DNA of 34,135 bases. Origin: Psychromonas hadalis ATCC BAA-638 (GTDB lineage Bacteria > Pseudomonadota > Gammaproteobacteria > Enterobacterales > Psychromonadaceae). The stretch lies in assembly GCF_000420245.1 (NCBI RefSeq), contig NZ_ATUO01000022.1:1-34135 (forward strand). The letters run 5' to 3'. Every line of letters begins with the position of its first letter. The stretch's first letter is position 1. A model generated the notes under the pieces. The model was not told the origin of the DNA. It saw nothing but the letters and a program-made list of their open reading frames with translations, and did no database searches. Below are positions 26,236-34,135 of the stretch, piece after piece. The position numbers were made by a program, and so were the translations under genes.

Positions 26236-26856
26236 ATGATTGGAAGATTACGTGGCATTTTATTAGAGAAGCAACCCCCTGAAGTATTGTTAGATGTGTC
26301 GGGTGTAGGTTATGAGATTCGATTGCCGATGAGCTCTTTTTATCCCTTGCCTGATATTGGTGAAGAGGCGGTTATTTATACCCACTTTGTGGTACGTGAA
26401 GATGCACAACTGTTATATGGTTTTGCTGATAAGCATGAACGTGCAATGTTTCGTGAGCTGATTAAAGTGAATGGTGTCGGCCCTAAATTAGCACTTGCCA
26501 TTCTGTCTGGTATGTCTGCCAATCAATTTGTACAATGTATCCATAATGATGCGGTGAGTACTTTGGTGAAGCTACCCGGTGTGGGTAAAAAAACCGCAGA
26601 GCGTTTAGTGGTTGAGATGAAAGATAGGCTAAAAAATTGGGTTGGTGCAGACTTGCTCACGCCAGAAGCGGATAAAATGGCCTTTGAAAATGGTTTGCAA
26701 AACAACAGTACGAGTGCGAATGCAAAAGAGGAAGCGATCAGTGCATTAGTGGCATTGGGTTATAAACCTGCAAGCGCGGAAAAAACCATTAATAAAATTT
26801 ATCAACAAGAGATGGATTGTGAAGCACTTATTCGTGGTGCACTTAAAAGCATGTAA
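26236..26856 (+). CDS. ruvA: Holliday junction helicase subunit RuvA
   Basis: RuvA (206 residues) binds the junction as a tetramer and recruits RuvB. Residues 1-64 form the OB-fold (M-I-G-R-L-R-G), two helix-hairpin-helix motifs lie at about 77-90 ([10 protein letters not shown]) and 112-125 ([12 protein letters not shown]), and the C-terminal RuvB-binding domain is at about 158-206. GAGGAAAG precedes the ATG at good spacing. The TAA stop coincides with the first bases (TAATACCAAT) of a repeat element, and ruvB lies 257 bp away instead of being tightly linked. Confidence 0.97.
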   Translation: MIGRLRGILLEKQPPEVLLDVSGVGYEIRLPMSSFYPLPDIGEEAVIYTHFVVREDAQLLYGFADKHERAMFRELIKVNGVGPKLALAILSGMSANQFVQCIHNDAVSTLVKLPGVGKKTAERLVVEMKDRLKNWVGADLLTPEADKMAFENGLQNNSTSANAKEEAISALVALGYKPASAEKTINKIYQQEMDCEALIRGALKSM

Positions 26857-27083
26857 TACCAATCAGAATAAATAGCTGATCTATTTTACTGGTTAAAATA
26901 ACTTACTTCTTCGGTTTAAGTTTCGTAAAGGGAACAACCATAAAAGAATTAAAGTCTTTATTTTAATTCTACCGAAAGAGGATTAACGAAGTTAATCTCT
27001 CGAAAGGCGTCAACTCCCGCCTTGAATTAAGCTATTTTTCCTGCGTAAAATTTAGATCACATACTTAATCCAATTGGTAGAAT
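26854..27083 (-). repeat. Intergenic repeat family, copy 2 (longest, inverted)
   Basis: This 230-bp copy lies between ruvA and ruvB in the opposite orientation to copies 1 and 3. Read on the minus strand it shares TTTTACGCAGGAAAAATAGC and the following bases with copy 1, and GTTGACGC with the adjoining GATTAAC block with copy 3, so it looks like the full-length form. It begins TAATACCAAT and ends near CCAATTGGTAGAA. Its first three bases are the ruvA stop codon. Confidence 0.85.
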
Positions 27084-27113
27084 AATAATTTGGCATAATA
27101 ATTAGGTTCTAAA

Positions 27114-28127
27114 ATGATTGAAGAAGATCGCCTGATATCAGGCACACAAAAAACAGATGACACATTTATTGATCGTGCCATTCGTCCTAAATTATTAGCC
27201 GATTATGAGGGACAACCTCAAGTTAATAAACAGATGGAGATCTTTATCGAAGCTGCGCGTCAGCGTGGTGAAGCATTAGATCATCTATTGATTTTTGGCC
27301 CCCCTGGGTTGGGTAAAACTACGCTTGCACACATAGTTGCTAATGAGCTTGATGTTAATATAAAAACCACTTCGGGGCCTATTTTAGAAAAAGCGGGCGA
27401 CTTAGCTGCACTGCTCACCAATTTAGAGGAGAACGATGTCCTGTTTATTGATGAAATCCATCGTTTGAGTCCTGTTGTGGAGGAAATTTTGTATCCTGCG
27501 ATGGAAGACTATCAGCTTGATATCATGATTGGCGAAGGACCCTCTGCCCGTTCAATTAAATTAGATCTGCCTCCTTTTACTCTTATCGGTGCAACCACAC
27601 GTGCAGGCTCGTTAACTTCCCCCTTGCGTGATCGCTTTGGTATTGTACAACGTCTTGAATATTATGAATTAAAACCGCTCACCAAAATTGTACTGCGCAG
27701 TGGTAAACATTTTAATCTTGATTTAGATGAGTCAGGTGCGATTGAAATTGCCAAGCGTTCACGCGGTACACCGCGTATTGCTAACCGTTTACTGCGCCGT
27801 GTACGTGATTATGCGCAAGTAAAAAAGATGGCGATGATCAATGTCGACGTTGCCAAACAGGCACTTGATATGCTTGAAGTTGATGATCAAGGTTTTGATT
27901 ATATGGACAGAAAATTATTGATGTCTATTTTAGATACCTTCCAAGGCGGGCCTGTTGGGCTAGATAATTTGGCGGCCGCCATTGGTGAGGAGAAAGAGAC
28001 AATAGAGGATGTGCTAGAGCCTTACCTGATTCAGCAAGGCTTTCTACAACGCACCCCCCGTGGGCGCATTGCTACCAGCAGAACTTACCTACATTTTGGA
28101 TTTGATAAGCCCCCCATTAACAGCTGA
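27114..28127 (+). CDS. ruvB: Holliday junction helicase motor RuvB
   Basis: RuvB (337 residues) is the AAA+ ATPase that drives branch migration with RuvA. Walker [10 protein letters not shown] is at 62-70, Walker B with D-E-I-H is at 113-116, sensor 1 is in G-A-T-T-R-A-G, the arginine-finger region is L-R-D-R-F-G, and the C-terminal winged helix ends with T-P-R-G-R-I-A-T-x-x-x-Y-x-H-F-G. AGG lies about 8 nt before the ATG. The repeat between ruvA and ruvB makes a separate promoter or a long untranslated link likely. Confidence 0.98.
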   Translation: MIEEDRLISGTQKTDDTFIDRAIRPKLLADYEGQPQVNKQMEIFIEAARQRGEALDHLLIFGPPGLGKTTLAHIVANELDVNIKTTSGPILEKAGDLAALLTNLEENDVLFIDEIHRLSPVVEEILYPAMEDYQLDIMIGEGPSARSIKLDLPPFTLIGATTRAGSLTSPLRDRFGIVQRLEYYELKPLTKIVLRSGKHFNLDLDESGAIEIAKRSRGTPRIANRLLRRVRDYAQVKKMAMINVDVAKQALDMLEVDDQGFDYMDRKLLMSILDTFQGGPVGLDNLAAAIGEEKETIEDVLEPYLIQQGFLQRTPRGRIATSRTYLHFGFDKPPINS

Positions 28128-28357
28128 GATTAACGCTTGCTTGTTTATTCATTAACTGAAAAGTAAGCAAGAGTAAGTTGTATTGCCACTATTTTATTCC
28201 CTATCCCTTTTTACTGTACTGTGAATTCCTTGGAAAATGATGCAAAGCTCGTTTAGCAAACTTGCGAATCAAACATACATCAATAAATACACCATAATTG
28301 AATATAAAGATACACTGTTTATCAATTAGCTAGGATAATAAATAGTGCTAATATGAA
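28128..28357. other. Intergenic sequence after ruvB
   Basis: No gene is seen. A 7-bp dyad (CTTGCTT/AAGCAAG) at 28136-28171 lies just after ruvB but has a long loop and no T-tract. The rest is AT-rich sequence leading into the cydA control region, which begins near 28358. Confidence 0.5.
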
Positions 28358-28371
28358 TTGATCTAGATCAG
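28358..28371. promoter_or_regulatory. FNR site upstream of cydA
   Basis: TTGAT-CTAG-ATCAG matches the FNR consensus TTGATnnnnATCAA at 9 of 10 defined bases. It lies about 200 bp before cydA. FNR and ArcA control of cydAB is established in E. coli; here it is inferred from the site. Confidence 0.6.
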
Positions 28372-28417
28372 CTTAAAGAGTATAACAGTGCACAAATGAC
28401 GTGTAACTAATTGATGC

Positions 28418-28462
28418 TAAAGAGATGTTAAATATTTGTCTTTCTTTAACATCTCTTTAACA
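28418..28462. promoter_or_regulatory. ArcA-like TGTTA repeats within a 15-bp inverted repeat
   Basis: A perfect 15-bp inverted repeat (TAAAGAGATGTTAAA against its complement, 12-nt loop) spans 28418-28459. On the minus strand TGTTA occurs at 28451-28447 and 28462-28458, exactly 11 bp apart, the phasing known for ArcA direct-repeat sites; a third TGTTA on the plus strand is at 28426-28430. The location 110-155 bp before cydA fits ArcA activation. Confidence 0.55.
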
Positions 28463-28572
28463 TTTGCAACTGTTTTTATCTTACCTATAGCGTGAAGTTG
28501 TATCCTCTTTGTGAAGTGAAGACAAAACAGACAGAATTTAATTAATTATATTTTAAACTTTAGGAGAAAAAA

Positions 28573-30144
28573 ATGGATGATATTGTAGATCTATCGCGTT
28601 TTCAGTTTGCGATGACCGTCATGTATCACTTTTTGTTTGTACCATTAACGCTAGGCCTTGCTTGGATCTTATTGATTATGGAATCACTGTATGTGATGAC
28701 CAAGAAAGAGATCTACAAAGATATGACCAAATTCTGGGGAAAACTGTTTGGTATTAACTTTGCTCTTGGTGTAACAACGGGATTAGCAATGGAGTTCCAG
28801 TTTGGTACTAACTGGGCTTATTACTCACATTATGTGGGTGATGTATTTGGTGCACCTTTAGCCATTGAGGGTTTAATGGCCTTCTTTTTAGAATCAACCT
28901 TTGTTGGTTTGTTCTTCTTTGGCTGGGATAGATTAAGTAAATTACAACATTTAATGGCGACCTTTTTAGTCGCTTTTGGCTCAAGTATGTCGGCATTGTG
29001 GATTCTAGTCGCCAACGCATGGATGCAAAATCCAGTTGGGGCAGAATTTAACTATGAAACCATGCGTATGGAGATGACCAGCTTTTCGGAGCTGGTCTTT
29101 AACCCCGTCGCACAAGTGAAATTTGTTCATACGGTGGCCTCTGGTTATGTTGCCGGCGCGATGTTTGTGTTGGCAATTAGCTCCTATTACCTGTTAAAAG
29201 GGCGAGATTTACCCTTTGCTAAACGCTCTTTTGCGATTGCGGCTGCCTTTGGTACTGCAGGTATTTTATGTACCATTCTTTTAGGTGATGAAAGTGGTTA
29301 TGAAGTGGGTGATATACAGAAAGTAAAATTGGCTGCTATTGAGTCTGAATGGGAAACACATCCTGCCCCCGCTGCATTTACCTTGATTGGCCTGCCTAAT
29401 CAAGAGGAGCAACGTACTGACTATGCGCTTAAAATTCCTTATGCGTTAGGTATTATTGCCACACGCTCATTAGACAAAGAGGTAAAAGGTCTAAAAGAGT
29501 TAATGGATGAGCATGAAGTACGTATTCGTAGCGGCATGATAGCCTATGGTTTACTTGAGAAACTACGTACTGGTGACGATAGCCCTGAGAATATTAAAGC
29601 CTTTGAGGCGATTAAAATAGATCTCGGTTACGGTTTGCTGGTCAAAAAGTATGCACCTAATGTCGTTGATGCCACTGAACAACAAATTCAAATGGCGGTG
29701 GATGATAGTATTCCAAGTGTTGCGCCTATGTTTTGGTCATTCCGTATTATGGTAGGTGCTGGCGTATTAATGCTGTTTATCTTCCTGTTTGCTTTTTATC
29801 AATCAGCGAGTAATAAAATTGGTAGCAATAAAACCTTCTTGAAAATCTGTTTATATAGTTTACCCCTGCCTTGGATAGCGATTGAGGCCGGGTGGTTTGT
29901 TGCTGAATATGGCCGTCAACCCTGGGCTGTTGCTGAAATATTGCCGACCCACATGGGAGTATCATCACTCTCCGTTGAACAGCTGTGGTTTAGTATTATC
30001 TCAATTGCGGCTTTTTATACGGTGCTATTAGTGATTGAGGTGTTCTTAATGTTACGTTTTGCACGTTTAGGTCCAAGCAGTTTAAAAACGGGTAAGTATC
30101 ATTTTGAGCAACTTGAAAATCAACAGGAGAGTGAGCATGTTTGA
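28573..30144 (+). CDS. cydA: Cytochrome bd ubiquinol oxidase subunit I
   Basis: CydA is the haem-bearing subunit of the high-affinity bd quinol oxidase in the inner membrane. Its 523 residues keep E. coli numbering: haem ligands H19, H186 and M393, proton-path E99 and E107, Q-loop K252 and E257, and R391. The Q-loop is the long type, and the G-R-Q-P-W motif lies at about 447-451. AGGAGA precedes the ATG. FNR- and ArcA-like sites lie upstream. It is the first gene of cydABX and overlaps cydB by 8 bp. Confidence 0.98.
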   Translation: MDDIVDLSRFQFAMTVMYHFLFVPLTLGLAWILLIMESLYVMTKKEIYKDMTKFWGKLFGINFALGVTTGLAMEFQFGTNWAYYSHYVGDVFGAPLAIEGLMAFFLESTFVGLFFFGWDRLSKLQHLMATFLVAFGSSMSALWILVANAWMQNPVGAEFNYETMRMEMTSFSELVFNPVAQVKFVHTVASGYVAGAMFVLAISSYYLLKGRDLPFAKRSFAIAAAFGTAGILCTILLGDESGYEVGDIQKVKLAAIESEWETHPAPAAFTLIGLPNQEEQRTDYALKIPYALGIIATRSLDKEVKGLKELMDEHEVRIRSGMIAYGLLEKLRTGDDSPENIKAFEAIKIDLGYGLLVKKYAPNVVDATEQQIQMAVDDSIPSVAPMFWSFRIMVGAGVLMLFIFLFAFYQSASNKIGSNKTFLKICLYSLPLPWIAIEAGWFVAEYGRQPWAVAEILPTHMGVSSLSVEQLWFSIISIAAFYTVLLVIEVFLMLRFARLGPSSLKTGKYHFEQLENQQESEHV

Positions 30145-31276
30145 TTATGAAACGTTAAAGTTAATTTGGTGGGGATTAATCAGTGTTTTGCTGATTGGTT
30201 TTGTGATCACCGATGGTTTTGATATGGGTGTCGGTGCCTTACTCCCTGTCATTGCCAAAACAGATGATGAACGCCGTATTATGATAAATAGTATTGCGCC
30301 ACATTGGGAAGGTAATCAAGTTTGGTTTGTAACGGGGGCGGCTGCTATTTTTGCAGCTTGGCCTGCTGTTTATGCAACCGCCTTTTCAGGGTTTTATGTG
30401 GCGATGATGCTAACTCTGTTTGCGCTGTTTTTTAGACCCGTTGGTTTTGATTATCGTAGTAAAATAGCGGATCCTCGCTGGCGCAATAGTTGGGATTGGG
30501 CGATCTTTACTGGCAGTGTTGTCCCACCTATTATTTTTGGTGTTGCGTTTGCTAATATTTTGCAAGGTGTGCCTTTCATATTAGATGATTTTTTACGCTC
30601 TTATTATCAGGGGGGATTTTTTGATTTATTAAACCCTTTTGCGCTTTTAGTAGGCGTTTTTAGTCTGATGCTGTTTGTATTGCAAGGTGCGACGTGGTTA
30701 CAAATGAAAACAGAAGATGAGATTCGAGCGCGTGCGCGTCTTGTTATCTTTATTTGTGCGCCACTCACCATACTCTTATTTGCACTGGCTGGGTTCTGGG
30801 TTGCTTATGGCATTGATGGTTATGTGATCACTGAAATTGGATCGCTAAGTGGCCCTTCAAATCCGATGCTTAAAACGGTTGTAGTACAAGAGGGAGCATG
30901 GCTGTTAAATTACAGTAAATATCCACTGACCATGTTAGCGCCTGCACTGGGTTTGTTTTTGCCTTTATTAGTGCTTGTTGCAACAAAGTATCATCGTAGT
31001 GGTTTTGCTTTCTTTTTCAGTAGCTTAACGCAAGTGGCGGTATTATCGACTTTTGCGGTTAGTACCTTCCCATTTATATTACCATCAAGTATTAATCCCA
31101 ATATTAGTTTTACTGTTTGGGATGCAACATCAAGTGAATTGACTCTGAATATAATGAGCATTGCAGCTGCTATTTTCTTACCGATTGTTTTACTGTATAC
31201 CTGTTGGTCATACTTCAAAATGTTTGGTCGCATCGGTAAAGAATATTTAGCTAAATATAAACATTCAGCGTATTAA
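30137..31276 (+). CDS. cydB: Cytochrome bd ubiquinol oxidase subunit II
   Basis: CydB is the second large membrane subunit of bd oxidase. Visible family blocks are T-D-G-F-D-M-G-V-G at about 25-33, [12 protein letters not shown]-x-G-N-Q-V-W, and [10 protein letters not shown]. The open frame begins at 30104, but the Met at 30137 matches the known N-terminus (M-F-D-Y-E-x-L) and has AGGAGA 6 nt upstream, giving 379 residues, the same as E. coli CydB. That start overlaps the end of cydA by 8 bp, so translation is probably coupled. Confidence 0.97.
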   Translation: MFDYETLKLIWWGLISVLLIGFVITDGFDMGVGALLPVIAKTDDERRIMINSIAPHWEGNQVWFVTGAAAIFAAWPAVYATAFSGFYVAMMLTLFALFFRPVGFDYRSKIADPRWRNSWDWAIFTGSVVPPIIFGVAFANILQGVPFILDDFLRSYYQGGFFDLLNPFALLVGVFSLMLFVLQGATWLQMKTEDEIRARARLVIFICAPLTILLFALAGFWVAYGIDGYVITEIGSLSGPSNPMLKTVVVQEGAWLLNYSKYPLTMLAPALGLFLPLLVLVATKYHRSGFAFFFSSLTQVAVLSTFAVSTFPFILPSSINPNISFTVWDATSSELTLNIMSIAAAIFLPIVLLYTCWSYFKMFGRIGKEYLAKYKHSAY

Positions 31277-31291
31277 TTGAGGATATAAATT

Positions 31292-31414
31292 ATGTGGTAT
31301 TTTGCATGGATTTTAGGCATTTTATTAGCGTGCTCATTAGGTATTATTAACGGCCTATGGTTAGAGCAGGTAGAAACGAATGAGAAAGAAGAGCAAGAAA
31401 ATAAGCAGGATTAA
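31292..31414 (+). CDS. cydX: Cytochrome bd small subunit CydX
   Basis: A 40-codon ORF 15 bp after cydB encodes a single-helix membrane protein that starts M-W-Y-F-A-W-I-L-G and continues L-L-A-C-S-L-G-I-I-N-G-L, nearly the same as E. coli CydX (37 residues), with a charged Glu/Lys/Gln-rich C-terminal tail. CydX stabilises the haems of CydAB. GAGGA precedes the ATG by about 8 nt. A strong terminator follows, closing the operon. Confidence 0.96.
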   Translation: MWYFAWILGILLACSLGIINGLWLEQVETNEKEEQENKQD

Positions 31415-31433
31415 TGCTTAACATATTGAACAT

Positions 31434-31471
31434 AAAAGGGGATTAGTTACTTGGTAACTAATCCTTTTTTT
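31434..31471 (+). terminator. Strong intrinsic terminator of cydABX
   Basis: GGATTAGTTAC and GTAACTAATCC form a perfect 11-bp stem with a TTG loop and a run of seven T residues, 20 bp after cydX. Confidence 0.93.
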
Positions 31472-31496
31472 ATTGATAGAGTGGTATTGTTATGGC

Positions 31497-31638
31497 TAAT
31501 ACCATATTCGCTTAATATAATGATCAGTTTTTACGCAGGAAAAACAACTTAATTAAAGTGTAAGTTGACGCTTTTCGAAGATTAACTACGTTATTCTAAC
31601 CAAAAAAATAGATTCGCTATTTATTTCGATTGGTATTA
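31497..31638 (+). repeat. Intergenic repeat family, copy 3 (internally deleted)
   Basis: This 142-bp copy begins TAATACCA and ends CGATTGGTATTA. It shares TTTACGCAGGAAAAA and the final GCTATTTATT-type block with copies 1 and 2, and GTTGACGC plus GATTAAC with copy 2. It lacks the TTTACGAAAC block kept by copy 1, so its deletion differs from that of copy 1. Confidence 0.78.
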
Positions 31639-31752
31639 TTTGTAGTTGTAAGATAAAATCAGTTAAGAAGTGGCTGGTTATTAAAAAGTCTCCTACATGT
31701 TATGCTTATGCCGACTTTAAAAGAGCGACGGCAACACAGATCATGTATGAGG

Positions 31753-31785
31753 AAATATTAAAGTTAAGTGTTAACTTTAATATTT
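31753..31785. repeat. Perfect 15-bp AT-rich palindrome
   Basis: AAATATTAAAGTTAA, the loop GTG and TTAACTTTAATATTT are perfectly complementary. The stem is almost all A-T and no T-run follows, so it is a poor terminator; a protein-binding dyad or a relic of an element is possible. The rest of 31639-31875 holds no recognisable gene. Confidence 0.6.
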
Positions 31786-31875
31786 AATTTAACCTCTTTG
31801 TAGTATCTCTACACCACACGTACTATCTCCCTATTTTAGGGAAACTATTTTAATAATATAAGGAATCAACTAATT

Positions 31876-32070
31876 ATGTCAGGTTTAAACAACCAAGAGA
31901 ATAATCCGAACAGTGAAAAAAACCAACTTAAAGCTTTACTCGATCAGCCTATTGAAGATTTACCACTAATATCTTTGTACCGTATCAGATACCTCGCTAC
32001 CGAGCTTTCGATGGAAGGTGTAGTAGTACACGTTCAGAAGATTATTGATAAACGTCAGCAAGCAATGTAA
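31876..32070 (+). CDS. Small hypothetical protein (64 aa)
   Basis: I do not recognise this ORF. It encodes 64 residues: a polar Asn/Glu/Lys-rich N-terminus (about 1-17) and a predicted helical remainder (L-K-A-L-L-D-Q-P-I-E-D-L-P, then R-I-R-Y-L-A-T-E-L, then V-H-V-Q-K-I-I-D-K-R). No signal peptide, membrane helix or Cys is present. AAGGA lies 12 nt before the ATG, longer than ideal. The composition looks like that of a real soluble protein rather than a chance frame. It is isolated between a palindrome and a terminator-like hairpin. Confidence 0.55.
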   Translation: MSGLNNQENNPNSEKNQLKALLDQPIEDLPLISLYRIRYLATELSMEGVVVHVQKIIDKRQQAM

Positions 32071-32218
32071 TAGCAGCGAACTTTCTATGAGCAAGAGAAG
32101 GTTAAAACATTAACTTTCTTTTGTAAGGCACTTGAGGGCGAAAGCACTTAGGTTTTCAGTTCTTTGGGGAAACGGCTGTGGTCATCGTTAAGCGCACTTT
32201 TATACAACAAAAAAAGAG

Positions 32219-32242
32219 AAAAAGGAATAATACTTCCTTTTT
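32219..32242. terminator. Bidirectional terminator-like hairpin
   Basis: AAAAAGGAA, the loop TAATAC and TTCCTTTTT give a perfect 9-bp stem with A/T runs on the outside. It lies 149 bp after the small ORF and 40 bp beyond the 3' end of the cydC-like relic, so it could serve either strand. Nothing else is recognised in 32071-32281. Confidence 0.6.
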
Positions 32243-32281
32243 CAACCTACCTCTTAACAAATGTATAAAGCTTAATTTTTC

Positions 32282-32570
32282 CTAAGCTAATTGGCTATGT
32301 AAACGCATATAATAACGGCCACTGGCGCACGATTTTCCCGCTTCCATCAGATAGATGTTATCCATTTTACTCATGGCGGTTAATCGATGGCTGATCATCG
32401 GTAGGCTTTTATCTGCTGCAAACTCAAACAGTAGTGCTAAAATTTCACGCTCGGTGCGCTTATCTAACCCTTCTATGGGCTCATGCGACTTGTTCTCCAC
32501 CTAATAGTTGCTGGGTAAAGCGGAGACAGCCATATTTTTAATGTTTGAACATATTGATGTCTCCCGATCT
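32282..32570 (-). pseudogene. Decayed 3' fragment of a CydC/CydD-type ABC exporter
   Basis: The minus-strand frame at 32500-32282 reads E-P-I-E-G-L-D-K-R-T-E-R-E-I-L, then P-M-I-S-H-R-L-T-A-M, D-N-I-Y-L-M-E-A-G-K and G-R-Y-Y-M-R-L. This is the end of an ABC ATPase just after Walker B (D-E-P-T-E-G-L-D) with its switch His, most like CydC. About 10 residues are missing before G-R-Y-Y. Upstream, in another frame, Q-L-L-G-G-E-Q resembles the L-S-G-G-E-Q signature and L-K-I-W-L resembles the segment before it; the ABC core between signature and Walker B is deleted. CydDC exports thiols and is needed for bd oxidase assembly, which fits the location beside cydABX. Confidence 0.78.
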
Positions 32571-32790
32571 TTTTCTTAATCATTTAGTTTTGTCCTTTAA
32601 ATCTACCCTGTCATCATATTGTCATGCCTTTCCTATACCGTTATAGCTTGTAGTTACCCCTCCTAAAATATAACAAGTAAATAAAAATGATGCTGTTGCA
32701 TTATGCACATTCATTTATATATCCCTGCATGTTTTATTTGCGGTGCAAAATTGCCGAGAAAAATGTCGCAACTCATCAAGGAAATAAGTA

Positions 32791-33813
32791 TTGAAAATTG
32801 AAATAGTAACAACTCAAAACGAAAACTTGAACGAAACAGGATTTGGAACTCTAAAGGCTTGCCGCAGTGTATTTGATTCTATTGAAAGGATAGGTCATGA
32901 CGTAAAATTAAACATATGCAAATCTGAACGAGACCTGCAGGATATTGTCAAAAGAAATCCAGATTTGGTTATTTTAGCCGTAAAATATATTGCACTTCAA
33001 AATGGAAATAATATTTGGTTAAGTGAGTTTTTTTCTCAATATGGAATTAATTTCACTGGCTCATCAAGAGATGTGTTGAGATTTGATTCCAATAAAGTTA
33101 ATGCTAAATTATATTTAGCAAATAAAGGCATTAAAACTGCAAAATATTTTACGGCAATTCCTGGGCAGTACCGATGTGCAAATGAACTTCCAATTAAATT
33201 TCCATTATTTTTAAAGCCGATAGATGCAGCCAATGGAAACGGAATTGACGATTTCTCTTTCACAACCAATTTTTCGGAGTTTGAAACTAAAGTATTGTCA
33301 TTATACAACAGGTTTAGTACTCCTATTTTGGTTGAAGAATATTTGGATGGGCGTGAGTTTACAGTTTCAATAATAAATACACCCAACAACGAACTCATCA
33401 TTTCTCCTATCGAAATAGTCCCACCAGAATCAAAAAATGGGCTGAGAATTTTAGGTCAAAAGGTTAAGAATGATAATTCAGAAGAACTAAAATTAATTGA
33501 AGAGGGTGAAATGAAAAATGAAGTGATAAAACTTGCTGTTAATTCATTCTTGACCTTAGGTGTGAGGGACTTCGGTAGAATAGATATTAGAGCTAATAAA
33601 GCAGGAGATTGTTTTTTTATTGAAGCCAATTTGGTGCCTGGTATGACATGCGGTTCTAGCTATTTCCCTAAATCTTGTGAAATTGAGCGTGCATTACCCT
33701 ATGATAAAGTCATTCAAATAATGTTAGCAAATGGACTTTGTAGAGCGGAACAAAAAACACCCCCTAACAATCTAATCAACAAAGACATTGTCGTTAGTCG
33801 ACAGCTTAATTAA
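32791..33813 (+). CDS. ATP-grasp ligase related to D-Ala-D-Ala ligase
   Basis: A 340-residue ATP-grasp enzyme, likely forming an amide or peptide bond with ATP. The layout is Ddl-like: an N-terminal domain (1-95), the ATP-binding K142 in F-L-K-P-I, the V-E-E-Y-L-D-G-R-E-F-T-V segment at 181-192, and metal ligands D265, E278 and N280 in R-I-D and F-I-E-A-N, followed by P-G-M-T. The Ddl serine loop (G-S-S-V-G) is replaced by A-N-G-N-G-I, so it is probably not a cell-wall ligase. The start is TTG, supported by AAGGA 8 nt upstream. The gene is richer in A/T and AAA/ATA-type codons than its neighbours, suggesting transfer. Confidence 0.82.
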   Translation: MKIEIVTTQNENLNETGFGTLKACRSVFDSIERIGHDVKLNICKSERDLQDIVKRNPDLVILAVKYIALQNGNNIWLSEFFSQYGINFTGSSRDVLRFDSNKVNAKLYLANKGIKTAKYFTAIPGQYRCANELPIKFPLFLKPIDAANGNGIDDFSFTTNFSEFETKVLSLYNRFSTPILVEEYLDGREFTVSIINTPNNELIISPIEIVPPESKNGLRILGQKVKNDNSEELKLIEEGEMKNEVIKLAVNSFLTLGVRDFGRIDIRANKAGDCFFIEANLVPGMTCGSSYFPKSCEIERALPYDKVIQIMLANGLCRAEQKTPPNNLINKDIVVSRQLN

Positions 33814-34040
33814 AAAGTGGGGTTTCAAGTGGCTAAGAAAACCAGCGACCATTTCTTGTCTGGCCGACAGTAAAAGGTGTTACAGAGATTGTTAGAACGC
33901 CATCCTGTTATGCTTTCTCGTTGGCGACTTGGTTTTTCAATCTAACTATTAATGGAATGCAAAGCTTGCATTTTGCTTTCATAGCCAGTGTCTTTTATCA
34001 GTGACCTTGTATTACCTAGGAAAAACTCGCGCCATCAATG
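33814..34040. other. Gene-free stretch with a possible coding remnant
   Basis: No intact gene is seen. A frame from about 33829 reads V-A-K-K-T-S-D-H-F-L-S-G-R-Q, a stop, then K-V-L-Q-R-L-L-E-R-H-P, which could be a broken coding remnant but is too short to assign. A 7-bp dyad (AATGCAA/TTGCATT, loop AGC) lies at 33956-33972 without a T-run. Confidence 0.4.
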
Positions 34041-34135
34041 CATGCGTTTCAGGAAGTCGTTGTTCTCCTTTTAAAACCCATGCGTTTCAGGAAGTCGTTG
34101 TTCTTCCTTTAAAACCCATGCGTTTCAGGAAGTCG
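34041..34135. repeat. 38-bp direct tandem repeat, running off the window
   Basis: CATGCGTTTCAGGAAGTCG recurs at 34041, 34079 and 34117, exactly 38 bp apart, and the bases between are also repeated (TTGTTCTCCTTTTAAAACC, with small changes), so two full units and half of a third are visible. Each unit can fold: AGGAAG pairs with CTTCCT in unit 2 and AGGA with TCCT in unit 1. There is no unique spacer. The array continues beyond the window. Confidence 0.9.

Noticed and set aside
32640-33900. Integron gene cassette around the ATP-grasp gene
   Set aside because: The gene looks foreign, and GTTAGAAC-like bases occur near 33890, but no paired attC core sites with a foldable structure were found on both sides.
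33829-33945. Broken transposase or Fic-like gene
   Set aside because: About 35 residues with an internal stop are suggestive but too short and too weak to assign to any family.
34041-34135. CRISPR array
   Set aside because: The whole 38-bp period is repeated, with no unique spacers, and no cas gene is present in the window.

Overview
The window looks like chromosomal DNA of a low-GC marine gammaproteobacterium. CmoA, CmoB, AspS, RuvABC, RarD and CydABX all read as close relatives of the E. coli proteins, while the AT-rich composition, the abundant short intergenic repeats and the mix of c-di-GMP, Fur and Arc/Fnr features suggest Psychromonas or a near relative. The genus is an inference from pattern recognition; no search was run. 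I see no rRNA or tRNA gene, no intact insertion sequence and no CRISPR array.

Layout. Positions 1-447 hold the 3' end of a BspA-type (DUF285) repeat surface protein, followed by a gene-poor stretch with a MITE-like inverted-repeat element. Next come an NhaC-family antiporter with a terminator-like leader hairpin (1216-2778), a COG2509-type flavoprotein (3049-4668) and a PAS-GGDEF diguanylate cyclase (4728-6992, minus). Three minus-strand reductase genes (MDR, SDR, Old Yellow Enzyme; 10103-7302) form a tight operon divergent from a LysR regulator (10200-11111), with a T-N11-A dyad between them. A 2-hydroxyacid dehydrogenase follows the regulator. Positions 12166-17238 carry an NCS2 purine permease, cmoB, cmoA and aspS.

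Positions 17426-24475 hold a PEP-CTERM-like secreted protein, an HD-GYP phosphodiesterase, a Fur-controlled sitABCD-type Mn/Fe importer, a beta-carbonic anhydrase and a divergent LysR gene. The LysR gene runs almost directly into ruvC. The ruv genes are split: rarD and a repeat lie between ruvC and ruvA, and a second repeat lies between ruvA and ruvB. The cydABX operon (28573-31414) is preceded by a good FNR site and ArcA-like TGTTA repeats. Downstream lie an unrecognised small ORF, a decayed cydC-like fragment, a foreign-looking D-Ala-D-Ala-ligase-like ATP-grasp gene with a TTG start, and a 38-bp hairpin-bearing tandem repeat that runs off the window.

How the parts work together. FNR, ArcA and Fur sites point to oxygen- and iron-dependent control of bd oxidase and of metal import. 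The LysR-MDR-SDR-OYE block looks like an electrophile or enone detoxification unit. The diguanylate cyclase and the HD-GYP protein are opposing c-di-GMP enzymes but are not adjacent. No complete new defence or biosynthetic system is evident. The most unusual items are the three-copy intergenic repeat family (one copy supplies the ruvA stop codon), the cydC relic, the 38-bp tandem repeat at the edge, the SDR without its catalytic YxxxK, and the duplicated motif in the cyclase sensor region.
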